Source: Pyrinomonadaceae bacterium
GTDB lineage: Bacteria > Acidobacteriota > Blastocatellia > Pyrinomonadales > Pyrinomonadaceae
Length of the DNA stretch: 64,000 bases
Reading direction: 5' to 3'
Assembly: GCA_030841085.1 (NCBI GenBank)
Contig: JAVEDP010000042.1
Span: 45,548 to 109,547 of the forward strand
How positions within the stretch are numbered: position 1 is the first letter of the stretch; each line of letters opens with the position of its first letter. Below the pieces are notes generated by a model. The model worked only from the letters and a program-made list of their open reading frames with translations. It did not search any database and had not been told where the DNA came from. Positions 48,270 through 56,418 of the stretch are shown piece after piece. Made by a program: the position numbers and the translations under genes.

Positions 48270-49139
48270 TTAAGGATTCGCTTTGAAAACAAATACCAGG
48301 GCGCCCTGTTTGCCGTCTGATCTCGTGGCGAGGAGTTTGGCGAGCTTCGCAGCGTAAATCGGATCCAAAGGCTCCAGGACTTCCTGCTGCTTCTCAGCGG
48401 CTTTGCGCTCCCCAGTTGCCAGGTAAGTTAGAGCGAGACCAAAGTGGCCCGGCGCATGTTGCGGATTCAGTGCGACCACCTGTTTCAGTTCTTCAAGGGC
48501 TTCGCGATAACGTTGCAGATTATAAAAAGCGAGTCCGGCGGAGTAGTGCAAGTCGGCCATTGCGGGCGCGCGTGACATACTTCCATTCTCAGCATTAACC
48601 TGCTCAGCTCGCTTGATATAGAGCGCTAACTTAATGGCGTCAAGCGCCAGCGGAAACTTCTCGAGCGCGGTGTAAGCTTTGCTCAAGTGATAATAGTCTT
48701 CAGCATCGACGATCGCTGGCTTAATCCGAATCGCCATCTTGAAAACCACAACGGCCTCTTTGTATTGCTTAAGCGCCGCATACGCCACGCCGAGTTTTCC
48801 ATACGCCGCCGCGTCATTAGGATCGTGTTCGACAGCCTGTCGCAGCGTTTCCACCGCCTCAGCATTCTGTCCGGAATCAATGAACGTCAATCCCTTTAAG
48901 TAAAGAGAAGGTTCGGGCGAGGATGTTGTCGCGCTTGTTGGAATCGAGACAGACTCTCCGGGCAGAAGAATCTTAACGTCAGCTAATCCTGGTTGTGACT
49001 GGCTGGTCGTGGGTTTGGCAACTGTGCTGTTTGTTGAAGGCGGCGCGGCAGTGTTGGTGAGTTGACCCTGTGCCCGACCTGTTTCAGTAGAGCCTAAAAC
49101 AATTAGACAGAAACAGACGACGGTTAAGAAAAATCTCAT
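48270..49139 (-). CDS. Exported TPR-repeat protein
   Basis: 289 residues with signal peptide (FFLTVVCFCLIVLGSTETGRA), a Ser/Thr/Gln-rich linker to about 75 and tetratricopeptide repeats at about 78-255 (YLKGLTFIDSGQNAEAVETLRQAVEHDPNDAAAYGKLGVAY..., ALKQYKEAVVVFKMAIRIKP, LQRYREALEELKQVVALNPQ). Scaffold protein of the periplasm. It is 215 bp downstream of another exported TPR protein on the same strand, which carries a polysaccharide-export domain; they may work together. Confidence 0.8.
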   Translation of the reverse strand: MRFFLTVVCFCLIVLGSTETGRAQGQLTNTAAPPSTNSTVAKPTTSQSQPGLADVKILLPGESVSIPTSATTSSPEPSLYLKGLTFIDSGQNAEAVETLRQAVEHDPNDAAAYGKLGVAYAALKQYKEAVVVFKMAIRIKPAIVDAEDYYHLSKAYTALEKFPLALDAIKLALYIKRAEQVNAENGSMSRAPAMADLHYSAGLAFYNLQRYREALEELKQVVALNPQHAPGHFGLALTYLATGERKAAEKQQEVLEPLDPIYAAKLAKLLATRSDGKQGALVFVFKANP

Positions 49140-49164
49140 GAATTGAAACCGGTGTTCCTTGAAA

Positions 49165-49353
49165 GTGGCATAGACTTCAGTCTGTGCTTCGCTGATAACA
49201 CACTAGCTAAAGCCCGGGCATTAATCCGGCGTGGCATAGACTTCAGTCCGTGGCTGCCTAACCGAACACCGGCTAAAGCCTGTGCTACTTATGCGGCGTG
49301 GCATAGACATCAGTCTGCGGTTGCCTCACCATACACAGGCTAAAGCCTATGCT
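49165..49353. repeat. Three tandem 66-bp units with GTGGCATAGACTTCAGTC and GGCTAAAGCC hairpins
   Basis: Units begin at 49,165, 49,231 and 49,298. Each has an AGACTTCAGTCT-type hairpin followed by GGCTAAAGCC. Related single copies lie at 45,926 and 63,803-63,874. The array fills the gap between the two TPR genes. Confidence 0.85.
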
Positions 49354-49354
49354 A

Positions 49355-50911
49355 CTAATGCAAAACTTCGACGCGATCGCCGGGCTGAAGTTTCGGATCC
49401 TGAATTTTACCCGACTTGATCTCTTTAAGATTTAGCTTCATGGTCGCGAGATGGCCGTCCGCTCCTTCGCGAGACAGTTGCACGGCGCCGTCACGCGCCT
49501 GACCACCTGCGCCTAGAATTGCCTGGACCAGAGTGATGCCGGGCTGGAAAGGTTTTTGTCCCGGATAGCCAATGGTATTTCCAGCAATGTAATAAAAATC
49601 CTGCTGCCGGGCAGTCAGATTAATCACGTCGCCGGGTCGCACAATAAAGTTCAGCGCCGCCGAGTCGTTAATGTCCAAAGTCTGGGGAGCAGCACTGGCG
49701 CGCATTATGGTCACGCGCGCGGCATCGAGACGCGGCTGAATTTCCGCCAGCAGCACATACAGCGGAACTGCTTCGCGCCGCAAGGTTTTTGTGCCGGGAC
49801 TGCCGGCCAGACCAGTGACTACGACTGTGTGACTGCCGTACTGCCGGACACCCACCGCAACCTGTGTTTGATCGGCAACGGCGAGACGCTTCAACGCGCT
49901 GGTGATGCGCGCCTGGATTTCCTGTGTCGTGAGTCCGGCCACCGGGATCGGCGCTCCGGCGATCGGGAAATCCAACAAGCCGCCATCGATCACGCTGTAC
50001 AGCGTCGAATGGTTCGCCGCAGAGTTAAGCAGACGAATATCAAGCACGTCACCGGCGCCGACTCGGTAAATGTCGGTGAGCGGCAAATCTTCAGCGACCA
50101 CAGCCTTGGCAGGTAAAGCCGCTGCGGTTGTAATTGGCTCAGGCGAAACTGTTGCTGTTGATGCGCTATTGGAAACTATCGCCTCGCCGGCAGTCGCCGC
50201 CGGTTTGTCATTAGCTGATACGGCAGCCGGTTCTATCTTTGCAGCGGTTGCCTTGGTCGGTGCTTTACTCGCGTCGCCAATCGGCGCGCTTGGTTCAGTC
50301 TTAGTTGAAGCGATGCGACTTGAAACAGGAACCATCAACGCGGGCTTTACGGCTGCGGGTTTCGGCGCAGCTTTCGCAGTCTCAGAAGCCGGTGCATTTG
50401 GTCCACCAACTATGCGTGCGAGCTTGGCGGCCAACGTTGGATTCAGCTCCGACAGTTTCTTGTAGGTTTCGTTCGTCTGGCTCGTTCTTCCGAGCACGTA
50501 GTAACTCAGCCCCAGGCGGAAATAAGGTTCATCCCACTCAGGCTTATTCTTCACGGCACGCTTGAACGAATCGACAGCCTGGACGTAAGCCTTATTTTTC
50601 CAGTAAGCCATTCCCAACATGTATTGTGTTTGCGGATCGTTGGGCTTGAGCTTGTTCGATTCTTTGAAAGCATCGATCGCCGCGGCCAGATTTCCGGAGT
50701 TGTAAAGCCCGAGGCCGGTCTCATAATTCTTTTGCGCTTCCACAGCAGCCTTGGGAAGGGAACTGTCTGCAGCGGGTTCTGCATTCGTTGCCGCAGTCGT
50801 ATGATTTTTTGCGGTGACACCGGCAGCGGCAGCGTCCGTTTGCGCCAGTGCGGAATTCATCGAGACGAACGTAAGCAATGCGAATAGGCCAACTAAAAAT
50901 AATTTCTTCAT
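49355..50911 (-). CDS. TPR protein fused to a polysaccharide-export/SLBB domain
   Basis: 518 residues. Signal peptide 1-23 (MKKLFLVGLFALLTFV...ALA), TPRs at about 58-165 (YETGLGLYNSGNLAAAIDAF, YMLGMAYWKNKAYVQAVDSF, YFRLGLSYYVLGR), a low-complexity Ala/Lys/Pro/Thr linker to about 277, then a polysaccharide-export domain (YRVGAGDVLDIRLL near 284, VIDGGLLDFPIAG) and SLBB-like units (FYYIAGNTIGYPGQKPFQPG near 437, ending KLQPGDRVEVLH). It resembles Wza-type exporters with an added TPR scaffold; it lies far from the main polysaccharide locus and may serve a second polymer. Confidence 0.85.
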   Translation of the reverse strand: MKKLFLVGLFALLTFVSMNSALAQTDAAAAGVTAKNHTTAATNAEPAADSSLPKAAVEAQKNYETGLGLYNSGNLAAAIDAFKESNKLKPNDPQTQYMLGMAYWKNKAYVQAVDSFKRAVKNKPEWDEPYFRLGLSYYVLGRTSQTNETYKKLSELNPTLAAKLARIVGGPNAPASETAKAAPKPAAVKPALMVPVSSRIASTKTEPSAPIGDASKAPTKATAAKIEPAAVSANDKPAATAGEAIVSNSASTATVSPEPITTAAALPAKAVVAEDLPLTDIYRVGAGDVLDIRLLNSAANHSTLYSVIDGGLLDFPIAGAPIPVAGLTTQEIQARITSALKRLAVADQTQVAVGVRQYGSHTVVVTGLAGSPGTKTLRREAVPLYVLLAEIQPRLDAARVTIMRASAAPQTLDINDSAALNFIVRPGDVINLTARQQDFYYIAGNTIGYPGQKPFQPGITLVQAILGAGGQARDGAVQLSREGADGHLATMKLNLKEIKSGKIQDPKLQPGDRVEVLH

Positions 50912-51433
50912 GAGCGGATCCCAGGTTGAATTGTTAATTACGCCAGGTGTGCGTGTTTAGGTGCGGAACGCCGCAGGTTGAACTAATGCGCCGGATCATA
51001 CACCAGTCCGGGAAAAGTAGTAAATGGAATTGAACAAAGCTCGTCTACGCTTAGTCAGCTTGCCAGAATCCCACCATTCAGCAGTCGAAAGCCACGTATA
51101 TTCAAACGACAAATCAGTGTCCAATTCCATTTGGGGTGAAAAGGACCAGCCGCATAACCTCAGGTTGGGAAGGTGGGCTTGCCCCCGCTCTTATGCGTTT
51201 AGATGGACTGACCAGCGATTACCAAAGCGGGCTTTGCCGCCTTCCATGCAGAAAGGCTCTGCCTTTCCGGCAGCGGCCGTTCATGTACCTTCCCGAGGCT
51301 AAGCCTCGGGAAAAAATCCAAGTGAAGGCTCATCGGTAAGCCACAGGCTTACCGCACGGAAGGCGGCGAAGCCGCGACGGACTTGAATCAAAGAAAAAGT
51401 TAAGACGGGCGCGATTGATTATTTAGCGCCGAA
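50912..51433. repeat. Intergenic region with a string of short perfect hairpins
   Basis: No gene. Hairpins in a row: AAAGGCTCTGCCTTT near 51,253, CCCGAGGCTAAGCCTCGGG near 51,292-51,311, GGTAAGCCACAGGCTTACC near 51,336-51,354 and GGCGGCGAAGCCGC near 51,363. The pattern is like many small attached REP units; the left third (50,912-51,150) shows nothing recognisable. Confidence 0.65.
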
Positions 51434-51880
51434 CTAAAGTTTATCGGACGTGAGCACGGGTATGGCGTGCACTTCTCGTCGCTGGCGCAGCGCATACTTC
51501 AGAGTCTTTACAGTGAGGCCAGCCTTACCAGACCAGAAGCCAAACACAATCTGAGCCAGGTCAACCATGTGACGGTTGCGGATAGCGCTTGCAGTCTTGC
51601 GCTTGGGAAGTTGCAACTCGACAACTCTATCCATTTCGTCGAGCGAAGCCTGAGCCCATTGTGGCAACTTAAAGCGCGTGTAAGGAACGACTGCCCAACA
51701 AGTCTCACTGTTCTCCAACAACCATTCCATCGCCCACTGATCAACTCCGCGCGCTGTGCCGACGAGCCAGGTCCTACCTTGAGAAATAAATGGCGACAGG
51801 TGCTGCTCGAACAACGCGCGCGCCGCCTCGCGATCAACATCGCGCGATCCGGTGATCATTATGGTGGCGTTGATGGTCAT
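51434..51880 (-). CDS. SLOG-fold (DprA/YspA-like) nucleotide-binding protein
   Basis: 148 residues with a Rossmann-like fold of the SLOG superfamily: IMITGSRDVD near 7-16, WLVGTARGVDQWAMEW near 38-53, RNRHMVDLAQIVFGFWSGKAGLT near 103-125. The last holds the GxxGT-like loop seen in related proteins. SLOG proteins bind nucleotides or their derivatives, and some are sensors in conflict systems. It lies just left of the CHAT/STAND operon on the opposite strand. The 5' end of this gene and its upstream DNA are partly repeated at 61,515-61,655. Confidence 0.7.
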   Translation of the reverse strand: MTINATIMITGSRDVDREAARALFEQHLSPFISQGRTWLVGTARGVDQWAMEWLLENSETCWAVVPYTRFKLPQWAQASLDEMDRVVELQLPKRKTASAIRNRHMVDLAQIVFGFWSGKAGLTVKTLKYALRQRREVHAIPVLTSDKL

Positions 51881-51995
51881 AGAATTGGCGCTGGGATTTG
51901 TAAAGCAAACTGTTAGTTTGCGGTGGCACCCTCAAGCTCTACGTTGGATGATAGCGTATCACCGCAAACTAACAGTTTGCTCTACGTGAACAAAC
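51849..51995. repeat. Left copy of a ~140-bp repeat bracketing the CHAT/STAND region
   Basis: Contains the first codons of the SLOG gene plus a hairpin pair GCAAACTGTTAGTTTGCGGT ... CACCGCAAACTAACAGTTTG. A similar sequence in the same orientation stands at about 61,515-61,655. The remaining space to 52,454 shows no gene besides the GGAGGG ribosome site. Confidence 0.85.
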
Positions 51996-52454
51996 CTCCC
52001 GGGTGCTGTTCACGTGGCAATTCATTGACAGTCCGCAGACTTAGGTAATATAAAGGACGCCGTTCGTACTCAAGAGTTTCACAAGGTCGGCCGAATCCTC
52101 AGATTCAGTTGCAGTGAACCCCAACCGCTTTTGAATGCCCTGAAACCCTGACAAATCGGCCTGATCATTTCCGAATTGATGTTCGCAGATTGCTGAACGC
52201 GGGGTCTCGTTGGGAAACGGTAGAGATTGACTCCGAGCCTCGCACGTCCTCTAGTTTTAGAAATTGTGAGTGCCACAAATGCGAGTGAGAGACACCTGAA
52301 TCTTTGGGAGAGAAGGACCATCGCTGGCTGCCGTTTCTCCAGGCTTACCATGCTGCCTTATTAGAATGTTATGGGAAACGACTGCCTCAGTTAGAAATCC
52401 GATCGTTTCGTGTTTTTCAAAGTTCTTACATTCTTTCCCGGAGGGTCATTCACA

Positions 52455-53603
52455 ATGCCGGAATTGAATTCTTACCTGGAAGTCGCTCGAGATTATGCGG
52501 ATGGTGTGCGCGTCCTTTTTGCGCCTACGGGCAAGCCAACCGGTGAAAGAGGCGGCGTTGGTCCTACATCACCTGAAGATCTCGCGGCGCAAGCTGAAAA
52601 ACTCTCAGCCGTCTCGGACGAACTGACTAAGCAAGCCGAAAACCGACTTGCGTCAGAAAAGGATGCGCGTGCCGTGGCCGAAGCGTCAGCCCAACTTCTT
52701 GCGAAAGCAATAACAGATCTAACGGTCGGCGCTCATCTCCTGCAAGCTGCTGTAGACGAGGACGAAGACACACCTTGGACCACGGCCAGAGCAAATGAAA
52801 GAAGTATTACCACTACGGGATCGATTGAAGAGATGCTGCAAATCGTGGTCGGCGCGGCTCCAATTGCCGCGTCGAATCTCGATCGCGGCTCCGAACCGCC
52901 GCCGGACATCGCGAGCGCTCGTTTGGTTCTTTCGCAAACAATTGAAGATACGCTGGCTATGATCTCAGAACGGACCAGCAAGACCGGACAAACCGCACTG
53001 GGCGGACTCTTCGGCATCGGACTCGGACAAGTGGGCCAGGCTGCGGGGCTGCTTGGTCAAAACGTCGCGCAAGTGTTCGGGCAAGCGGACAAGCTTGGTC
53101 GTTTGTATGGCCTCTTTCGAGACTTTGCGTTGAAGGCATACGAATCCGTGATTGCGCTGCTGGGTCCCGCCGCGTCGAAGATCGTGGGCCAACAGGTAAT
53201 GAACTGGATTGGCGAAGTAAAAGAAGCCACCTTTCTTAATGACTTGTTGGAAAAAATGTACCAGACCAGGCAGACCCGGGAAGCGCTGGCCCCTATGGTG
53301 AAGGACAGCAACGCTGACTGTCAGAAATTTGTTACTGCGATTGCAGACATCGAGAAGTTGAGCCAGGATTATTCGCGGCAGACAGCACTGGTTGACAAGT
53401 TGTTGAAAGGAATCAAATACCTGGGCGCGGTGCCGGTCGCGATAATGCCTTACGGCGCTTTGTTGATGGCGGCAATCTACGTAGCGATATGCGGTTACGT
53501 AGTCCTCAACGGCGCAGATTACGTCGACGCCGATCAGATTAAATTCCTGGACCGTGTGCCCGGAGTGCGCCGGGTGGTCGTTGCAAATCTGACAACCCCG
53601 TGA
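52455..53603 (+). CDS. Helical, probably membrane-associated protein of the CHAT/STAND operon
   Basis: 382 residues from the ATG at 52,455, chosen for the GGAGGG 9 bp upstream. Not recognised. The N-terminal third is helical with coiled-coil character (EDLAAQAEKLSAVSDELTKQAENRL), the middle is Gly/Ala rich (LGGLFGIGLGQVGQAAGLLGQ near 184-204) and a hydrophobic segment stands near 325-352 (VPVAIMPYGALLMAAIYVAICGYVVL). It is followed 19 bp later by the CHAT protease. As the first gene of the operon and with membrane-type segments it could be the effector or a target released by the protease; this is inference. Confidence 0.75.
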   Translation: MPELNSYLEVARDYADGVRVLFAPTGKPTGERGGVGPTSPEDLAAQAEKLSAVSDELTKQAENRLASEKDARAVAEASAQLLAKAITDLTVGAHLLQAAVDEDEDTPWTTARANERSITTTGSIEEMLQIVVGAAPIAASNLDRGSEPPPDIASARLVLSQTIEDTLAMISERTSKTGQTALGGLFGIGLGQVGQAAGLLGQNVAQVFGQADKLGRLYGLFRDFALKAYESVIALLGPAASKIVGQQVMNWIGEVKEATFLNDLLEKMYQTRQTREALAPMVKDSNADCQKFVTAIADIEKLSQDYSRQTALVDKLLKGIKYLGAVPVAIMPYGALLMAAIYVAICGYVVLNGADYVDADQIKFLDRVPGVRRVVVANLTTP

Positions 53604-53622
53604 CGTTCGCCAAAAAAACTGA

Positions 53623-55077
53623 ATGAAATATCTCAATTTCAACCTCGAAGCATTCGAGTATCACAAAGAAGACAACACGGAGCGTTTTCGAGTACGTGTT
53701 TCTAATTCGCCTGCGGGTGAGCAGAACCTGGGCGACGCGGAAACAGTCACTTTAGCTGCAAATGTGCGAGCACGCTTGCGGCCCCTGGAAAGGCGACGGT
53801 TGAATCTCGCGGAAATGATCGAGCTCGGGGAAGGACTTGGTGCAGCCTTGTTTCCGCCGAAGGTTCGATCGCTGCTATCGAGCAGCAAGGCGCGTCTAGC
53901 GGAGGGCGAAGGCTTACGGATCCGACTGATGCTGGACACCTATGCGCTGGCTGATTTGCCTTGGGAGTATGTCTATCTTGCGGATGCCGATACGCCCGCC
54001 GACCAGAAGGGAGCCGAGGGCTTTCTCGTGCTTGATCGGCGCCTCTCTTTAGTGCGCTATCAAGTGCTGCAGCAAGCTATCGGTAAGCTTGACCCCGTCG
54101 CTGGGGGAGCGTTGCGGCTGGTCGCATTGCTATCTAATCCGAAAAACACAGCCGAATTGAACCTGGACAGCGAGCAACAAAATATTGAGAGGGCACTCAA
54201 GCAAGTGCCGGCGATTCGGCCAGAGTTCTATCCGCAGGCAACCATAGACATGCTGCAAGAGGCAATGATACCAGGAGCGCACATTTTCCACTTCTCCGGC
54301 CACGGTAAGTTTGAGGGAGAAATGGGCAGTACCTACGGCACCCAGGAGGGCAAGGGCTTTCTCGCCCTAACTGGCGATGATGGAGAAGAGGTGGCCTTTT
54401 CAGCTCAGAAGCTGGCTGTGAGTCTCGCTGGACGTGGTGTGCGCTTTGCGATGCTTGGCGCCTGTGAGAGTAGCAAGGTCGATCAAGTGAATGCCTGGAC
54501 TGGTATCGCATCAGCACTTACCCGCGCCGGCATTCCCGCAGTAGTGGGAATGCAGTTCACGATACTCGATGAGAACGCAATCGCCTTTAGTAAAAGTTTT
54601 TATCTCGCCCTCGCTGCTGGTCAAACTATTGACGAAGCCGTCACCGAAGGCCGGGTCGCGATCTTTATGCGCAGCGATAACGATGAGCGCGACTGGGGTG
54701 TACCAGTGCTCTACCTGCGAGCCGAAGAGGGTGTTATTTTCCCAAAAGCTGTTGAGCCTCCGGTATCACGCGTAGACACTCGCCCGCCGCCAGTCCATCC
54801 GCCGAAACCGGGAGTTGAAACAGAAGTTGGAGTAGACAAGCGAACATTGCGCGAGGCGATCGTTCAATTTTTTGACATGGGGGACTTGGCAGTTCTTTGT
54901 GTCGACGTGCAGGAGGCTCTGAAAGCTGACGGTATTGAGCTGGCGGTGAATCTTGACATGGTAGGAGGAGAAGGCAAGCGCACGAAAGTACTTAACCTAA
55001 TTGACTATCTGGATCGCCGCGGCCGTCTGCCTTACCTCGTGAGTGCCGTACGTCAGGCTAGACCAGAGATTATCTGA
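53623..55077 (+). CDS. CHAT-domain caspase-like protease with C-terminal effector-associated domain
   Basis: 484 residues. The CHAT domain (about 90-370) contains the catalytic dyad: His in HIFHFSGHGKF near 226 and Cys in FAMLGACESSKV near 279, with DLPWEYVYL near 105-113 and VVGMQFTI near 307 typical of the family. A Pro-rich linker (385-398) leads to an effector-associated domain (about 403-484: LREAIVQFFDMGDLAVLCVD ... RTKVLNLIDYLDRRGRL), a death-like adaptor fold described for bacterial conflict systems by Aravind and coworkers. This domain should pair with the similar domain in the following gene product. CHAT proteases of other systems are activated by a sensor and cleave host proteins. 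Confidence 0.9.
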   Translation: MKYLNFNLEAFEYHKEDNTERFRVRVSNSPAGEQNLGDAETVTLAANVRARLRPLERRRLNLAEMIELGEGLGAALFPPKVRSLLSSSKARLAEGEGLRIRLMLDTYALADLPWEYVYLADADTPADQKGAEGFLVLDRRLSLVRYQVLQQAIGKLDPVAGGALRLVALLSNPKNTAELNLDSEQQNIERALKQVPAIRPEFYPQATIDMLQEAMIPGAHIFHFSGHGKFEGEMGSTYGTQEGKGFLALTGDDGEEVAFSAQKLAVSLAGRGVRFAMLGACESSKVDQVNAWTGIASALTRAGIPAVVGMQFTILDENAIAFSKSFYLALAAGQTIDEAVTEGRVAIFMRSDNDERDWGVPVLYLRAEEGVIFPKAVEPPVSRVDTRPPPVHPPKPGVETEVGVDKRTLREAIVQFFDMGDLAVLCVDVQEALKADGIELAVNLDMVGGEGKRTKVLNLIDYLDRRGRLPYLVSAVRQARPEII

Positions 55078-55177
55078 GCTGGTACCAACTGAAAAAGATC
55101 GCGGAGATTTAAGCCGCTCCAAGCGGCATGCCGAGCGTTTGTCGTTGAGCTAGCGATTAGCGGCCTAGGTTGATCGA

Positions 55178-56407
55178 ATGCCATATACCAGAGCCATCCT
55201 AAGAGAATTAGTTGAAGCGGCTTTCACGAACGCGGATTTGAAGGTCTTCTGCAGTGATCACTTCAGCGAGGTTTACAATGATTTTACTGACGGGCAGAGC
55301 GAAACCGACCGGGTCTTGAAACTTCTTGACTTCGTCGAAACTCATGAAGGTCTCGAGCCTCTGGCCGCGTTGCTCAAAATAGCGAATCCTGTGAAATATA
55401 AAGCGTTTGAGGCTCGGCTCGAACAGGAGACAGAAGAGCAACCGCAGGAGGCAGACCCGGTAATCACAGATGCCTTGCGGAAGATCCAGGAGGAGTTGGA
55501 GCGAAATCCTGACTATAAGTATCTTAAAAGAAGATTTGAAGCCATTCTAGAGCGAATATCGTTATTAAGCGATTACAAAGATCTGCACGATGGCCTTCAC
55601 ACGATCCAGTACAGCCTCTACCAGAATATCGTTGCCAGCACGAAGATTGTGGAGGATGACAAATACGCCAGGCCTGATTTGAAGCAGTACCTGCGCGACT
55701 ACCGGCGCGAAGTAGACAACATGAAAGATGCTGCCAGGGGAGAACAAGTAGGTCCGGAGGAAGATCTGTGGGTAACCCAGCTCGAGCAAGCCGGAAACGA
55801 TCTTGAAGAGGGTATCGAAAAAGCTGACAAGGTCCAGATTGACGGCGCCACGCAAACCATCAATCAGGTCATCGGAATCCAACCGACCATTATTAACAGG
55901 AAACTGTATGCCGCAGTTTATGCCTACAAAGAAAACCTGCCGGAACCGACTGACTTGATGAACAAGGTGCGCGAGAAGATCAACGCCATCGCGCCCGACT
56001 CAGAAAGAGTCAAGCATTTTGAAAAAGGAATCAACTCTCTCAAAGAAATCAACACCCAGCTCGGAGTGCTGACTGCCGAGCACAATACCTGGCAGGATGT
56101 GGACAACCAATTGCGAATGCTCCCTGATCTGCTGGAAGCGGGTATTCCCGTCTTTAACAAACATTGGCAAAGTCTGAGAACGCGCATCGCGCCTTATTAT
56201 GCGAATAGCGACGACAAATCCTCGGTTCGTTTGAAGAAAGCCGATGAGTTGTTGGACGCCGCTATCGCTGAAAATGAAGTGGATGCCGTTCGCAGGGCCT
56301 TCGACAATTATTGTTCGGAAGCGTCGGACCGGTTTTTTTATGTCGATAAGTCGGTGCTGGAACTCTGTGGAAAGCTAAAGCTGATTCGGAACGAACTAGA
56401 TCAGTAA
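55178..56407 (+). CDS. Effector-associated-domain adaptor with helical C-terminus
   Basis: 409 residues. N-terminal 80 residues are an effector-associated domain (LRELVEAAFTNADLKVFCSD, then RVLKLLDFVETHEGLEPL), similar in pattern to the end of the CHAT protein. The remainder is predicted nearly all helical (AIIxRxx-type heptads, RNPDYKYLKRRFEAIL, EEGIEKADKVQIDGATQTINQ) without catalytic motifs. It lies between protease and STAND ATPase genes and begins 100 bp after the former, ends 11 bp before the latter. I infer an adaptor that links sensor and protease by homotypic domain contact. Confidence 0.8.
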   Translation: MPYTRAILRELVEAAFTNADLKVFCSDHFSEVYNDFTDGQSETDRVLKLLDFVETHEGLEPLAALLKIANPVKYKAFEARLEQETEEQPQEADPVITDALRKIQEELERNPDYKYLKRRFEAILERISLLSDYKDLHDGLHTIQYSLYQNIVASTKIVEDDKYARPDLKQYLRDYRREVDNMKDAARGEQVGPEEDLWVTQLEQAGNDLEEGIEKADKVQIDGATQTINQVIGIQPTIINRKLYAAVYAYKENLPEPTDLMNKVREKINAIAPDSERVKHFEKGINSLKEINTQLGVLTAEHNTWQDVDNQLRMLPDLLEAGIPVFNKHWQSLRTRIAPYYANSDDKSSVRLKKADELLDAAIAENEVDAVRRAFDNYCSEASDRFFYVDKSVLELCGKLKLIRNELDQ

Positions 56408-56418
56408 CAAGAGGAAGT

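Noticed and set aside
49165..49353. Possible CRISPR or attachment-site array
   Set aside because: The 66-bp units are contiguous and alike throughout, and single copies occur elsewhere, so this is a dispersed hairpin family.
50070..50465. Plus-strand ORF of 131 codons rich in Ala and Val
   Set aside because: It is antisense to the Ala/Lys/Pro/Thr linker of the TPR-export gene; its composition mirrors that low-complexity coding sequence.
52079..52351. 90-codon minus-strand ORF ahead of the CHAT/STAND operon
   Set aside because: No ribosome site, basic and Arg/Ser-rich composition typical of chance frames, and it lies in the leader region of the operon.
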